This document shows, one piece after another, positions 32,093 to 41,946 of a DNA stretch of 64,000 bases. The stretch lies in assembly GCA_036824045.1 (NCBI GenBank), contig DAITAZ010000020.1, forward strand, positions 5,301 to 69,300, in the 5' to 3' direction. Position 1 is the stretch's first letter, and every line of letters begins with the position of its first letter. Both the position numbers and the translations under genes were made by a program. This DNA comes from DAITAZ01 sp036824045 (lineage in GTDB: Bacteria > Pseudomonadota > Gammaproteobacteria > Burkholderiales > Rhodocyclaceae). The notes beneath the pieces were generated by a model, which saw nothing but the letters and a program-made list of their open reading frames with translations, did no database searches and was not told the origin of the DNA.

Positions 32093-34270
32093 ATGACTAA
32101 ACGAAACATCGAAATCCTCGATGTCCTGACCCTTCGTGGCCCGAACCTCTGGACTTACCGCCCGGTGCTCGAGGCGTGGGTGGACATCGGCGAACTGGAA
32201 GACTTCCCTTCCAACAAGATCCCCGGCTTTTACGAGCGGCTGTCGGCCTGGTTGCCATCGCTCATTGAGCATCGCTGCAGCATCGGCGAGCGGGGGGGAT
32301 TCCTGCAGCGTGTGCGGGAAGGCACTTGGCCCGGCCACATCCTGGAGCATGTGACCCTCGAGTTGCAGAATCTGGCTGGTTTGCCCGGCGGCTTTGGAAA
32401 AGCCCGGGAGACTCCGGTGCGCGGGGTCTACAAGGTGGTTGTGCGTGCCTGGCATGAGGATGTGACGCGCGCAGCCCTGTTTGCGGCCCGCGATCTGGTG
32501 ATGGCCGCCATTGAGAACACACCCTACGACGTGGATGCCGCGGTCGAGATGTTGAAGGACATGGTGGACTCCCGCTGCCTGGGCCCTTCCACCGCGTGCA
32601 TTGTCGATGCTGCGGATGATCGGGATATCCCCGCCATCCGGCTCAACGAAGGCAATCTGGTGCAATTGGGCTATGGCGCCCGCAGCCGCCGGATCTGGAC
32701 AGCGGAGACGGATCGCACCAGCGCGATTGCCGAGAGCATTTCCCGGGACAAGGATCTGACCAAGACGCTGCTCACATCCTGTGGCGTTCCCGTGCCCGAG
32801 GGCCGTCTGGTGGAAAGTCCCGAGGATGCTTGGGAAGCCGCGGAGGATATTGGCTTGCCCGTGGTCGTGAAGCCCTACGATGGCAACCATGGCCGGGGCG
32901 TATTCACTGATCTGGCCACCCGGGCCGAGGTGGAGGCCGCCTACAAGGTGGCGATCGACGAGGGGAGTGGTGTGATCGTCGAGCGCTGTGTTCCCGGCAG
33001 CGAACATCGGGTGCTGGTGGTGGGGGGCAAAGTGGTGGCTGCTTCCCGGGGGGAGATCGCAGCAGTGATGGGCGACGGCCGTTCCACTGTGCAGGAACTC
33101 ATTGACCTCCAGATCAACAGCGATCCCCGGCGGGGGACCAGCGAGGAGCATCCCCTCAACCTGATCCGGATAGATTCCGCCGCCCGCCTGCTGCTCGGGC
33201 GGCAAGGCTTCACGGCAGAATCCGTGCCCCCCGAGGGGAAGAGGGTGGTCATCCAGCGGGTGGGCAATCTGGGCTATGACTGTACGGACGAAGTGCATCC
33301 CAGCGTTGCGGCCACGGTGGCGCTGGCGGCGCGCATCGTGGGTTTGGATATCGCTGGGGTGGACCTGGTGGCCGAGGACATCTCCCGCCCCCTCGCGGAG
33401 CAGCGCGGCGCCATCGTCGAGGTGAACGCCGGGCCCGGGCTCCTGATGCATTTGCGCCCGGCCGAAGGCAATCCCCGCCCGGTGGGCAAGGCGATCGTTG
33501 ACCACCTGTTCCCCGAGGGGGATAGCGGCCGCATTCCTGTTGTGGGTATCAGTGGCAGCTATGGCAAGACCACCGTCGGCCGGTTGGTGTCGAGGTTGCT
33601 GCAGATCAGTGGCAAACGGGTGGGCCTGGCCTGTTCCGATGGCGTGTTCCTGGATCGCCGGCGGGTTGAGAAAGGAAACCAGGCCAATTGGGGCGCGGCC
33701 CATCGACTGCTGATGAACCGCACGGTGGAAGCGGCGGTATTCGAGAACGACAGCGATGTGATCCTGGGCGAGGGATTGGCCTACGACCGGTGCCAGGTGG
33801 GGGTGGTGCTGAATATCGACCCTGCCAAGCACTTGGGGCGTTATTACGTCGAGGAGCCGGATCAGGTCTTCAAGGTGTTGCGCACTCAAGTGGACGTGGT
33901 GCTTCCGGACGGCGTCGCGGTGCTCAACGCCGCGGACCCGATGGCGGTGGAGATGGCGCCCCTGTGCGATGGCGACGTGATCTTTTTCAGCCGTGACGCG
34001 GAAACCGCCGCTGCCCGCGAGCACCGGGCTGCGGGCAAGCGAGCCGTGTGCGTTCGCGACGGGAATGTCGTGCTGGCCACCGGGGCGGACGAGCATGTCC
34101 TGACTGCCGTGGCCGACGTACCGGTCACCGCAGGTGGCACCGATGCTGGTCAGGTGGAGAACGTGCTGGCCGCCGTGGCGGTTGCCTGGGGCCTGGGACT
34201 CGCGTTCGATCAGATCCGAGCTGGCATCGAGACTTTCGAAACCGGGCTGGACGAAGTCAAGGACAATTGA
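32093..34270 (+). CDS. cphA': Short cyanophycin synthetase paralogue CphA'
   Basis: A 725-residue paralogue of cyanophycin synthetase. The start MTKRNIEILDVLTLRGPNLW shows the N-domain. An ATP-grasp domain (about 210-470) carries VVKPYDGNHGRGVF and IVEVNAGPGLLMHLRP. The Mur-ligase-like domain begins with P-loop GSYGKTT near residue 488, a variant of GTNGKTT. It stops about 130 residues short of the following CphA, lacking the last Mur-ligase subdomain. Two-gene cphA'/cphA sets are known in Cupriavidus and relatives. It precedes cphA by 40 bases in one operon. Whether it polymerises cyanophycin by itself is unclear. Confidence 0.9.
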   Translation: MTKRNIEILDVLTLRGPNLWTYRPVLEAWVDIGELEDFPSNKIPGFYERLSAWLPSLIEHRCSIGERGGFLQRVREGTWPGHILEHVTLELQNLAGLPGGFGKARETPVRGVYKVVVRAWHEDVTRAALFAARDLVMAAIENTPYDVDAAVEMLKDMVDSRCLGPSTACIVDAADDRDIPAIRLNEGNLVQLGYGARSRRIWTAETDRTSAIAESISRDKDLTKTLLTSCGVPVPEGRLVESPEDAWEAAEDIGLPVVVKPYDGNHGRGVFTDLATRAEVEAAYKVAIDEGSGVIVERCVPGSEHRVLVVGGKVVAASRGEIAAVMGDGRSTVQELIDLQINSDPRRGTSEEHPLNLIRIDSAARLLLGRQGFTAESVPPEGKRVVIQRVGNLGYDCTDEVHPSVAATVALAARIVGLDIAGVDLVAEDISRPLAEQRGAIVEVNAGPGLLMHLRPAEGNPRPVGKAIVDHLFPEGDSGRIPVVGISGSYGKTTVGRLVSRLLQISGKRVGLACSDGVFLDRRRVEKGNQANWGAAHRLLMNRTVEAAVFENDSDVILGEGLAYDRCQVGVVLNIDPAKHLGRYYVEEPDQVFKVLRTQVDVVLPDGVAVLNAADPMAVEMAPLCDGDVIFFSRDAETAAAREHRAAGKRAVCVRDGNVVLATGADEHVLTAVADVPVTAGGTDAGQVENVLAAVAVAWGLGLAFDQIRAGIETFETGLDEVKDN

Positions 34271-34310
34271 GCCGCGGGGCTTCGGGCCCCCGGTGTGACG
34301 AGGATTTTCC

Positions 34311-36881
34311 ATGGAAGTATCACGTATTCGCGCGCTGCGGGGCCCCAACCTGTGGAGCCGCCACACAGCGATCGAGGCCATCGTTTCCTGTTCCGGCGAG
34401 GAATGTTCCATTGCCGAGATGCCTGGGTTTGAGGAGCGGCTGCGCGAGCTGTTTCCCGAGATGGGCATCCTGCAGCCGGCAGGGCACGCCGAGTCCATTT
34501 CAATGGCGCATACGCTGGAACTGGCGGCCCTCGGCCTCCAGGCCAGCGCCGGATGCCCGGTGACCTTCAGCCGTACCGCCCAGACCACGGAGCCCGGGGT
34601 GTATCAGGTGGTCGTGGAGTACAGCGAGGAGCCCGTGGGCCGTCTTGCCTTCGAATTGGCTCAGGCCCTGTGCCAGGCAGCGGTGGATGGTCGGGAGTTC
34701 GATCTGGCCGGGGCGCTGAAGCGTTTGCAGGATCTGGACGAAGACGTTCGCCTCGGGCCCAGTACCGGCTCCATCGTTCAGGCGGCGGTGGTGCGTGGCG
34801 TTCCGTTCCGTCGTCTCACCGAGGGCAGCCTCGTGCAGTTTGGCTGGGGCAGCAAGCAGCGGCGCATCCAGGCGGCGGAAATGGATGTCACCTCTGCGAT
34901 TGCGGAGTCCATCGCCCAGGACAAGGAATTGACCAAGATGCTGCTGCGCTCGGCCGGTGTGTCCGTGCCCCTGGGCCGTTCGGTCCAGGACCCGGAAGAT
35001 GCCTGGGCGGCGGCGCAGGAGATCGACGGGCCGGTGGTGATCAAACCTCGGGATGGCAATCAGGGCAAGGGTGTGGCGGTCAACATCCGTACCAGGGAAG
35101 AGGTATTGCGCGCCTTTGCCGTGGCGGCGGAAATCAGCGACGACATCATCGTCGAGCGTTACCTGCCCGGCCACGACTACCGCATGCTGGTGGTGGGCAA
35201 CAAGCTGGTTGCCGCGGCGCGGCGCGATCCGCCCCAGGTGGTGGGTGACGGCAAGCACACCATTCGCGAGCTGGTGGAGCAGGTCAATCGTGATCCACGG
35301 CGGGGTGAGGGGCATGCGACCTCGCTCACCAAGATCCGTTTCGACGACATCGCGCTGGCCACCCTGGAGCGCCATGGCCTGACTGCGGATTCGGTGCCGC
35401 GGCGAGGCATGCGGGTGATGCTGCGCAATAACGCCAACCTGTCGACCGGCGGCACTGCCACCGACGTCACCGACGACGTGCACCCCGAATTGGCGGCGGC
35501 GGCCGTGGCGGCAGCGCAGACCGTGGGGCTCGACATCTGTGGTGTGGACGTGGTGTGCGATTCCGTGCTCAAGCCGCTGGAAGAGCAGGGGGGCGGCATC
35601 GTCGAGGTCAACGCCGCACCCGGTCTGCGCATGCACCTGCAGCCCTCGTTCGGCAAGGGGCGTGCAGTGGGCGAGGCGGTGATTGCCACCATGTATCCGG
35701 ACGGAGATAACGGCCGCATCCCGGTCGTGGCGGTGGCGGGCACCAATGGCAAGACGACGACAGTACGGCTCATCGCCAGCATCTTTGGCGCCGACGGCAA
35801 GCGGGTGGGCATGACCAGTACCGACGGCGTTTATGTGGAGGGTGCGCGCATTGATACCGGCGATTGCAGCGGCCCCAAGAGCGCCCGCAACGTGCTGCTT
35901 CACCCCTATGTCGATGCCGCCGTGTTCGAGACCGCACGTGGTGGGGTGCTGCGTGAGGGCTTGGGTTTCGACCGTTGCGACGTGGCGGTGGTGACGAACA
36001 TCGGCAAGGGTGATCACCTGGGGCTGTCCTACATCAGCACGGTGGAAGATCTGGCGGTGGTGAAGCGGGTGATCGTGCAGAACGTGGCCCCCCAGGGCAC
36101 GGCCGTGCTCAACGCGGCGGACCCGATCGTGGCGCGGATGGCCGATTCCTGTCCGGGTTCCGTCACCTTCTTTGCCCGCGATGTTCATCATCCGGTGATG
36201 GCAACCCATCGTGCCCGTGGCAAGCGGGTGGTGTTTACCGAAGGTCACGACATTGTTGCGGCCGAAGGGGCGGCCGAGCACCGGATCCCGCTTGCCAGAA
36301 TCCCCGTTACCGGGGGCGGCAGCATTGGTTTCCAGGTGGAAAACGCCATGGCAGCGGCCGCTGCGGGGTGGGCCTTGGGCCTTGAATGGGCCACCATCGA
36401 GCAAGGGCTCTCCGGTTTTGTGAATGACGCGCACAGCGCGCCCGGGCGTTTCAACGTGTTCAACTACCGGGGTGCGACGCTGATCGCGGACTATGGTCAC
36501 AACCCGGACGCCATTCAGGCGCTGGTCAACGCCGTTGAAGCGATGCCGGCTGCCCACCGCTCGGTGGTCATCAGCGGCGCTGGCGATCGGCGCGATGAGG
36601 ATATCCGCCAGCAGACCGAGATCCTGGGCGATGCCTTCGACCGGGTGCTCCTCTACCAGGATCAGTGCCAGCGGGGCCGGGAAGACGGCGAGGTGCTGGC
36701 GCTATTGCGTCAGGGACTGGTTAACGCCAAGCGTGCCACCGAAGTGCTGGAAATCCGGGGAGAATTCGTTGCCATCGATACCGCGCTGGAAAAATTGCGG
36801 GAGGGCGATTTGTGCCTGATCCTCATCGATCAGGTGGATGAAGCCCTGGCGCACATTTCCGCGCGCGTGGTTGAGGGCTGA
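34311..36881 (+). CDS. cphA: Cyanophycin synthetase
   Basis: An 856-residue enzyme that makes cyanophycin, a poly-aspartate with arginine side chains used as a nitrogen reserve. The N-domain opens MEVSRIRALRGPNLWSRH. The ATP-grasp domain (about 220-470), which adds Asp, includes VVIKPRDGNQGKGVAV and GIVEVNAAPGLRMH. The Mur-ligase domain, which adds Arg, has P-loop GTNGKTT near residue 477 and the C-terminal block ADYGHNPDAIQAL...VISGAGDRRDEDI. All three domains are complete and length fits the family (about 860-900). No cyanophycinase gene is in the window. A terminator follows. Confidence 0.95.
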   Translation: MEVSRIRALRGPNLWSRHTAIEAIVSCSGEECSIAEMPGFEERLRELFPEMGILQPAGHAESISMAHTLELAALGLQASAGCPVTFSRTAQTTEPGVYQVVVEYSEEPVGRLAFELAQALCQAAVDGREFDLAGALKRLQDLDEDVRLGPSTGSIVQAAVVRGVPFRRLTEGSLVQFGWGSKQRRIQAAEMDVTSAIAESIAQDKELTKMLLRSAGVSVPLGRSVQDPEDAWAAAQEIDGPVVIKPRDGNQGKGVAVNIRTREEVLRAFAVAAEISDDIIVERYLPGHDYRMLVVGNKLVAAARRDPPQVVGDGKHTIRELVEQVNRDPRRGEGHATSLTKIRFDDIALATLERHGLTADSVPRRGMRVMLRNNANLSTGGTATDVTDDVHPELAAAAVAAAQTVGLDICGVDVVCDSVLKPLEEQGGGIVEVNAAPGLRMHLQPSFGKGRAVGEAVIATMYPDGDNGRIPVVAVAGTNGKTTTVRLIASIFGADGKRVGMTSTDGVYVEGARIDTGDCSGPKSARNVLLHPYVDAAVFETARGGVLREGLGFDRCDVAVVTNIGKGDHLGLSYISTVEDLAVVKRVIVQNVAPQGTAVLNAADPIVARMADSCPGSVTFFARDVHHPVMATHRARGKRVVFTEGHDIVAAEGAAEHRIPLARIPVTGGGSIGFQVENAMAAAAAGWALGLEWATIEQGLSGFVNDAHSAPGRFNVFNYRGATLIADYGHNPDAIQALVNAVEAMPAAHRSVVISGAGDRRDEDIRQQTEILGDAFDRVLLYQDQCQRGREDGEVLALLRQGLVNAKRATEVLEIRGEFVAIDTALEKLREGDLCLILIDQVDEALAHISARVVEG

Positions 36882-36912
36882 TTCGCCTCATTGCCGGTAC
36901 TGGCAGCGCAGG

Positions 36913-36939
36913 CCGGCCCTTCGGGGCCGGTTTTTGTTT
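36913..36939 (+). terminator. Terminator of the cphA operon
   Basis: A stem CCGGCCC / GGGCCGG with a TTCG tetraloop, followed by TTTTTGTTTG. It sits 31 bases past the cphA stop: a classical intrinsic terminator. Confidence 0.9.
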
Positions 36940-37021
36940 GTTCATCGGCAAGTCGCAGTGGCTGGGCGCCTGCTTTTTCTTGCGCCGCAGCATCGCGCGC
37001 GGGAAAGCACACCCCTTCCCG

Positions 37022-37027
37022 TATAAT
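37022..37027 (+). promoter_or_regulatory. -10 element of the purL promoter
   Basis: A perfect TATAAT 31 bases upstream of the purL ATG. No good -35 is seen at the expected 16-18 base distance, so the promoter may need an activator or an extended element. No PurR-type operator was recognised. Confidence 0.55.
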
Positions 37028-37057
37028 TGCGGGTTTTCCCATCTACCGGTTCCTGCT

Positions 37058-40000
37058 ATGGCCGAGTTCCTCTCCCTGCGCGGTGGTGCAGCCCTCTCAG
37101 CGGCGCGCCTGCAGCGGCTCCATTCCTCCGTTTCCGCCGTGCTGCCCAAGGTGCGTGGCCTTGAGGCCGAGCACTGGTACTTTGTAGAACTGGAGGCCCA
37201 GCCTTCCGGGGAAGAACTTGCCCGGTTGAAGGATCTGCTGGGCGCCCATCCTGTGGGGGATGTGCCGGCGGGCGAGATGCTCCTGGTCACCCCCCGGATG
37301 GGGACAATCTCCCCGTGGTCGTCCAAGGCCACGGACATTGCACATCAATGCGGTTTTGCAGGGATCAAGCGCATCGAGCGAGGTACGGCTTTCCACCTGG
37401 ATCTGCGTGGCGGGCTCGATGCCCGTGGCAGGCAGGCAGTGCTGCCCCTGCTGCACGACCGGATGACCGAGGCGGTGCTGGGGGCAACCGATGATGCGGG
37501 GGCGCTGTTTCACCACTATGCGCCTCAGCCCCTGCGCACGGTGGACGTGCTGGCGGGCGGGCGGGCGGCACTGATTCGCGCCAACGGCGAACTGGGACTG
37601 GCCTTGTCCGAAGACGAGATCGATTATCTGATGTCGGCCTTCTCCGGCGCGGGGCGCAACCCCACCGACGTGGAACTGATGATGTTTGCCCAGGCCAACT
37701 CGGAGCATTGCCGTCACAAGATTTTCAATGCGTCCTGGGTGATCGACGCCTTTCCTCGCGCTGAAACGCTCTTTGGCATGATCCGGGAGACCCACAAGGC
37801 GCAGCCCGAAGGCACGGTGGTGGCGTACTCCGACAACGCGGCGGTGATCGAGGGCGCGGAGGTGGAGCGTTTTTACCCGGACCAGGATGGCGAGTACCGC
37901 TTCCACCCGGAACTGACGCACATCCTCGCCAAGGTGGAAACTCACAACCATCCCACGGCGATTTCGCCCTTCCCGGGCGCGGCAACGGGCGCCGGAGGGG
38001 AGATCCGGGACGAGGGCGCCACGGGCCGGGGCGCGCGGCCCAAGGCCGGGCTGGCCGGCTTTTCGGTTTCCAATCTGCGGATTCCCGACTTTCCCCAGCC
38101 CTGGGAGGCGGCGACGGCCGGTGTGGGCAAGCCCGAGCGGATTGCGTCCGCCTTGGACATCATGATCGAGGGGCCCATTGGCGCCGCTGCCTTCAATAAC
38201 GAGTTCGGGCGTCCCAACCTGACCGGGTACTTCCGCACCTTTGAGCAGGAAGTCCAGGGCGATGTCCGTGGTTATCACAAACCCATCATGATCGCCGGTG
38301 GGCTGGGCAGCATCCAGGCAGGCCAGTCCTTTAAGGTGGAGTTTGCTCCCGGCACCCTGCTCATCCAGCTGGGCGGCCCCGGGATGCTCATCGGCCTGGG
38401 CGGTGGCGCGGCTTCCAGCATGACCACCGGCACCAACACGGCGGATCTGGATTTTGCCTCCGTCCAGCGGGGCAACCCGGAAATTCAGCGTCGTGCCCAG
38501 GAGGTGATCGACCGCTGCTGGCAGATGGGCGAAAACAATCCTATCCTCGCCATCCACGACGTGGGTGCGGGCGGCATCTCCAACGCCATGCCGGAACTGG
38601 CCCATGGCGCTGGTCTGGGCGCCCACTTCCAGCTCCGGCAGGTGCCCAACGAGGAACCGGGCATGAGCCCGGCCGAAATCTGGTGCAACGAGGCGCAGGA
38701 GCGCTACGTGCTGGCGGTGGCGCCCCAGCGGCTGGACGAATTCCGCGCGCTGTGCGAGCGGGAGCGTTGCCCCTTTGCCGTGTTGGGCGAGGCCAGCGCC
38801 GACGGCCAGCTCATCGTGGCGGACAGCCATTTCGGTAACCAGCCGGTGGATATGCCCATGGAGGTGCTGCTGGGCAAGCCGCCCCGCATGGAGCGCAACG
38901 TTTCCAGCCGCGCCAAGTACCTGCCGCCCTTCGATACCACCCACATCGACCTGAAAGATGCCTGCTTCCGGGTGCTGCGCATGCCGGCGGTGGCGAGCAA
39001 GAGCTTTCTGATCACCATCGGCGACCGCAGCGTGGGGGGCATGACCGCACGGGATCAGATGGTCGGCCCATGGCAAATGCCGGTGGCGGACTGCGCAGTG
39101 ACCACCATGAGCTTCCAGGGCTATCGGGGTGAAGCCTTTGCCATGGGCGAACGGACCCCGCTGGCCTGTATTTCCGGCCCGGCGGCGGGGCGCATGGCCA
39201 TTGGCGAGGCCATCACCAATCTCGCGGCAGCAGATGTGACCGATCTGCGTCAGGTCAAGCTGTCGGCCAACTGGATGGCGGCAGCCGGCCACCGGGGAGA
39301 AGACGCCCAGCTTTTCGATACAGTCAAAGCCGTGGCTCTGGAGTTCTGCCCCAAGGCCGGCCTGTCCATCCCGGTGGGCAAGGACTCCTTGAGCATGAAG
39401 ACGAGCTGGAAGGAGGGCGAGGAGAGCCGCACCGTTGTCTCGCCGCTTTCCCTGATCGTGACCGCCTTTGCCCCGGTCGAGGACGTGCGCCGCACGCTCA
39501 CACCCATGTTGTGCTGCGAGGAGGGGGTGGAAACCGAGCTGGTGCTGATCGACTTGGGGCAGTCGCGCAATCGATTGGGTGGGTCCATTCTGGCTCAGGC
39601 CTACAACTCGGTGGGCGAGCATGCGCCGGATGTGACGCCGGAACAGTTGGTCGCCTTCTTCCGGGCCGTCGGCCAACTGCGTCGGGAAGGTCTGGCGCTT
39701 GCGTATCATGACCGCTCCGATGGTGGCCTCTTTGCCACCATCTGCGAGATGGCCTTCGCATCCCGCTGCGGGGTGTCGCTGATGCTCGATACCCTGTGCT
39801 ACGACCCGTGGATGAACGACGTGGACGGCCTGGAGAAAAAGCCCGGTACCCTTGCCGGCCGTTTCTCCGACCACGTGTTCGCCAGCCTGTTCAGCGAGGA
39901 ACTGGGGGCGGTCATCCAGATCCGCCGCGCCGAGCGGGGCCGGGTAGGGGACATCCTGCGGGCAGCGGGCGTGGCCTTCCATCACATTGGCGAGCCCAAC

Positions 40001-40999
40001 GACAAGGACGAGGTCCGCATCTGGCGCAATGCCAAGATGCAGTTCCAGGCACCCCGCAGCGAACTGCTGGCCGCCTGGGGTGAAACCAGTTACCAGATCG
40101 CCCGTTTGCGTGACGACGCGGATTGCGCCCGGGAGGAATTCGAGCAGCTCGCCACGGCCGAAAATCCCGGCCTGAGCCCCTCGCTGACCTTTGACCCCGC
40201 TGAGGAGGTGGCCGTAGCCATGCTTGCCACCGGTCAGCGGCCCCGGGTAGCGATTCTGCGTGAACAGGGGGTGAACGGGCATCTGGAAATGGCGGCCGCT
40301 TTCGAGCGGGCGGGCTTTGCGGTGGTGGATGTGCATATGTCCGACCTGCAGTCGGGACGGCGCAAGCTGCGCGATTTCCAGGGGCTGGCTGCCTGTGGTG
40401 GATTTTCCTATGGGGATGTGCTGGGTGCCGGCCAGGGTTGGGCCAAGTCGATTCTGTTCAACGCCATGCTGCGTGACCAGTTTGCCGAGTTCTTCCAGCG
40501 TGCCGACACCTTCGCCCTCGGGGTGTGCAATGGGTGTCAGATGCTGAGTCATCTGGCGGGGATCATTCCTGGCGCAGGTGACTGGCCCACTTTCCACCGC
40601 AATCGCAGTGAGCAGTTCGAGGCGCGCTTCAGCATGCTGGAACTGCTGCCCAGCCCGTCGATCTTTTTCGCCGGGATGGAGGGCAGCCGGATTCCCGTGG
40701 TGGTGTCCCACGGCGAAGGCCGTGCAGTGTTTGCCTCGGATGCGGCGCGAGCGGGCGCGGTTGTGGCGGCCCGGTTTGTGGACAACCTCGGGCAGGTTGC
40801 AACACGTTACCCGGCCAATCCCAACGGTTCGCCCGACGGGGTGACCGGGTTTACCACGGCGGACGGGCGTTTCACCATCATGATGCCCCATCCGGAACGG
40901 GTCTTCCGCACGGTGCAGATGTCCTGGCATCCGGCGGGCTGGGGCGAGGATTCCCCGTGGATGCGCATGTTCCGCAACGCCCGCCGCTGGGTGGGCTGA
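37058..40999 (+). CDS. purL: Phosphoribosylformylglycinamidine synthase
   Basis: A 1313-residue large-form PurL, which converts FGAR to FGAM with glutamine and ATP in purine synthesis. ATG 37058 gives MAEFLSLRGG. The FGAM synthase domains carry QANSEHCRHKIFNA and KVETHNHPTAISPFPGAATG near residue 300, and GGMTARDQMVGPWQ. The C-terminal glutaminase has FSYGDVLGAG and nucleophile Cys in GVCNGCQMLSHLAG, with HPERVFR near the end. The upstream frame to 36938 runs into the cphA terminator and is not coding. Confidence 0.97.
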   Translation: MAEFLSLRGGAALSAARLQRLHSSVSAVLPKVRGLEAEHWYFVELEAQPSGEELARLKDLLGAHPVGDVPAGEMLLVTPRMGTISPWSSKATDIAHQCGFAGIKRIERGTAFHLDLRGGLDARGRQAVLPLLHDRMTEAVLGATDDAGALFHHYAPQPLRTVDVLAGGRAALIRANGELGLALSEDEIDYLMSAFSGAGRNPTDVELMMFAQANSEHCRHKIFNASWVIDAFPRAETLFGMIRETHKAQPEGTVVAYSDNAAVIEGAEVERFYPDQDGEYRFHPELTHILAKVETHNHPTAISPFPGAATGAGGEIRDEGATGRGARPKAGLAGFSVSNLRIPDFPQPWEAATAGVGKPERIASALDIMIEGPIGAAAFNNEFGRPNLTGYFRTFEQEVQGDVRGYHKPIMIAGGLGSIQAGQSFKVEFAPGTLLIQLGGPGMLIGLGGGAASSMTTGTNTADLDFASVQRGNPEIQRRAQEVIDRCWQMGENNPILAIHDVGAGGISNAMPELAHGAGLGAHFQLRQVPNEEPGMSPAEIWCNEAQERYVLAVAPQRLDEFRALCERERCPFAVLGEASADGQLIVADSHFGNQPVDMPMEVLLGKPPRMERNVSSRAKYLPPFDTTHIDLKDACFRVLRMPAVASKSFLITIGDRSVGGMTARDQMVGPWQMPVADCAVTTMSFQGYRGEAFAMGERTPLACISGPAAGRMAIGEAITNLAAADVTDLRQVKLSANWMAAAGHRGEDAQLFDTVKAVALEFCPKAGLSIPVGKDSLSMKTSWKEGEESRTVVSPLSLIVTAFAPVEDVRRTLTPMLCCEEGVETELVLIDLGQSRNRLGGSILAQAYNSVGEHAPDVTPEQLVAFFRAVGQLRREGLALAYHDRSDGGLFATICEMAFASRCGVSLMLDTLCYDPWMNDVDGLEKKPGTLAGRFSDHVFASLFSEELGAVIQIRRAERGRVGDILRAAGVAFHHIGEPNDKDEVRIWRNAKMQFQAPRSELLAAWGETSYQIARLRDDADCAREEFEQLATAENPGLSPSLTFDPAEEVAVAMLATGQRPRVAILREQGVNGHLEMAAAFERAGFAVVDVHMSDLQSGRRKLRDFQGLAACGGFSYGDVLGAGQGWAKSILFNAMLRDQFAEFFQRADTFALGVCNGCQMLSHLAGIIPGAGDWPTFHRNRSEQFEARFSMLELLPSPSIFFAGMEGSRIPVVVSHGEGRAVFASDAARAGAVVAARFVDNLGQVATRYPANPNGSPDGVTGFTTADGRFTIMMPHPERVFRTVQMSWHPAGWGEDSPWMRMFRNARRWVG

Positions 41000-41025
41000 G
41001 TCAGGGCGCGCCGAGCGGACGCTGA

Positions 41026-41061
41026 AAAAGCAAAAGGGGCCGCAAGGCCCCTTTTGCTTTT
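41026..41061. terminator. Bidirectional terminator between purL and the isomerase gene
   Basis: A perfect 16-base stem AAAAGCAAAAGGGGCC / GGCCCCTTTTGCTTTT with a GCAA loop and T-runs in both directions, between two converging genes. Confidence 0.92.
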
Positions 41062-41079
41062 GCGAAACGCTGCCGGGGA

Positions 41080-41886
41080 TCACTCCACCTTGGCTTTTGC
41101 CCGCAGGTCCGCCACATGCTTTTGCACGGCCTGGTTGGCCAGATGTTGCTGGATCTGGGGTTTCACTTCCTCCAGCGTCGGGAGCTTCACGTCCCGGCTG
41201 TCTTCGAGCAGGATCACGTGGTAGCCGAAATCGCTCTTCACCGGGGTTTCGGTGTATTTGCCCTTGGCGAGCTTCTTCAGGGCTTCAGCGAACGGCGGGA
41301 CGTAGTTGGAGGGCATGCTCCAGCCCAGGTCGCCGCCCTTGTCCTTGGAGCCCGGATCCTTGGACTGCTTGGCCAGGGTTTCGAACTTCTCGCCCTTCTT
41401 GAGACTGGCGATGATCTCCTTGGCCGTTTCTTCCTTTTCCACCAGCACGTGGCGGGCCTTGTACTCGGTCTTGTCCGCATTCTTGGCGAAGGCGTCGTAC
41501 TCCTTCTTCACCGCTTCGTCGCTGGGCAGGTGGTTGGACCGGTAGTTCTGCAGGTAGGCGTCGATCAGCACGGCCTGGCCGGCCATCTCCATCTGGGCGG
41601 CCACTTCCGGCCGCTTGCCGACGCCGGACTTCTTGGCTTCAGCGGTGATGATTTCCCGCTTGATCAGTTCCTCGCGCACAGCTTCGCGCAGTTGGTCGTT
41701 GACCTGTTGTCCCTTGGAGGCCTGGCTGGCCACCAGCACGTCGGCGCGGATAGCGGGAATGGCAGTGCCATTGACCGTTGCGACCGGCTTGTTGCTGCTG
41801 CTCTTGGCGGGTTCGGCGGCGTAGCTGCCCGTAACGGCCAAGGCCGCAGTCAAAGCAAGGGTGAGTCGACGGATGGCAAGGTTCAT
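41080..41886 (-). CDS. Periplasmic parvulin-type peptidyl-prolyl isomerase
   Basis: A 268-residue exported PpiC/parvulin foldase. ATG 41886 gives MNLAIRRLTLALTAALAVTGSYA, a signal peptide cleaved near residue 23. Residues about 30-130 form a SurA-like helical chaperone segment. The parvulin domain at about 140-235 has YKARHVLVEKEETAKEI, GGDLGWSMPSNYVPPFAEAL and FGYHVILLEDSRDV. It probably assists folding of secreted or outer-membrane proteins. It is the last gene of the run yciB-yciI-bolA on the minus strand. Confidence 0.9.
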   Translation of the reverse strand: MNLAIRRLTLALTAALAVTGSYAAEPAKSSSNKPVATVNGTAIPAIRADVLVASQASKGQQVNDQLREAVREELIKREIITAEAKKSGVGKRPEVAAQMEMAGQAVLIDAYLQNYRSNHLPSDEAVKKEYDAFAKNADKTEYKARHVLVEKEETAKEIIASLKKGEKFETLAKQSKDPGSKDKGGDLGWSMPSNYVPPFAEALKKLAKGKYTETPVKSDFGYHVILLEDSRDVKLPTLEEVKPQIQQHLANQAVQKHVADLRAKAKVE

Positions 41887-41946
41887 CAGTTGGTTTCCTC
41901 TACGTTTGAAAGTGAAAGGGTTTGGTGCCCGGCCCAATGTCCGGGT

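Noticed and set aside
34271..34310. A small GGGGC/GCCCC hairpin between cphA' and cphA as an attenuator
   Set aside because: Only five base pairs, no T-run and no leader peptide. Too little to call.
32081..36557. Long minus-strand ORFs opposite cphA' and cphA
   Set aside because: Antisense shadows: His/Gly/Arg-rich translations without motifs, opposite two clearly coding genes.
37097..41083. A 1328-codon minus-strand ORF opposite purL
   Set aside because: It mirrors purL codon structure (high GC at third positions leaves the antisense frame open). The translation has no recognisable family.
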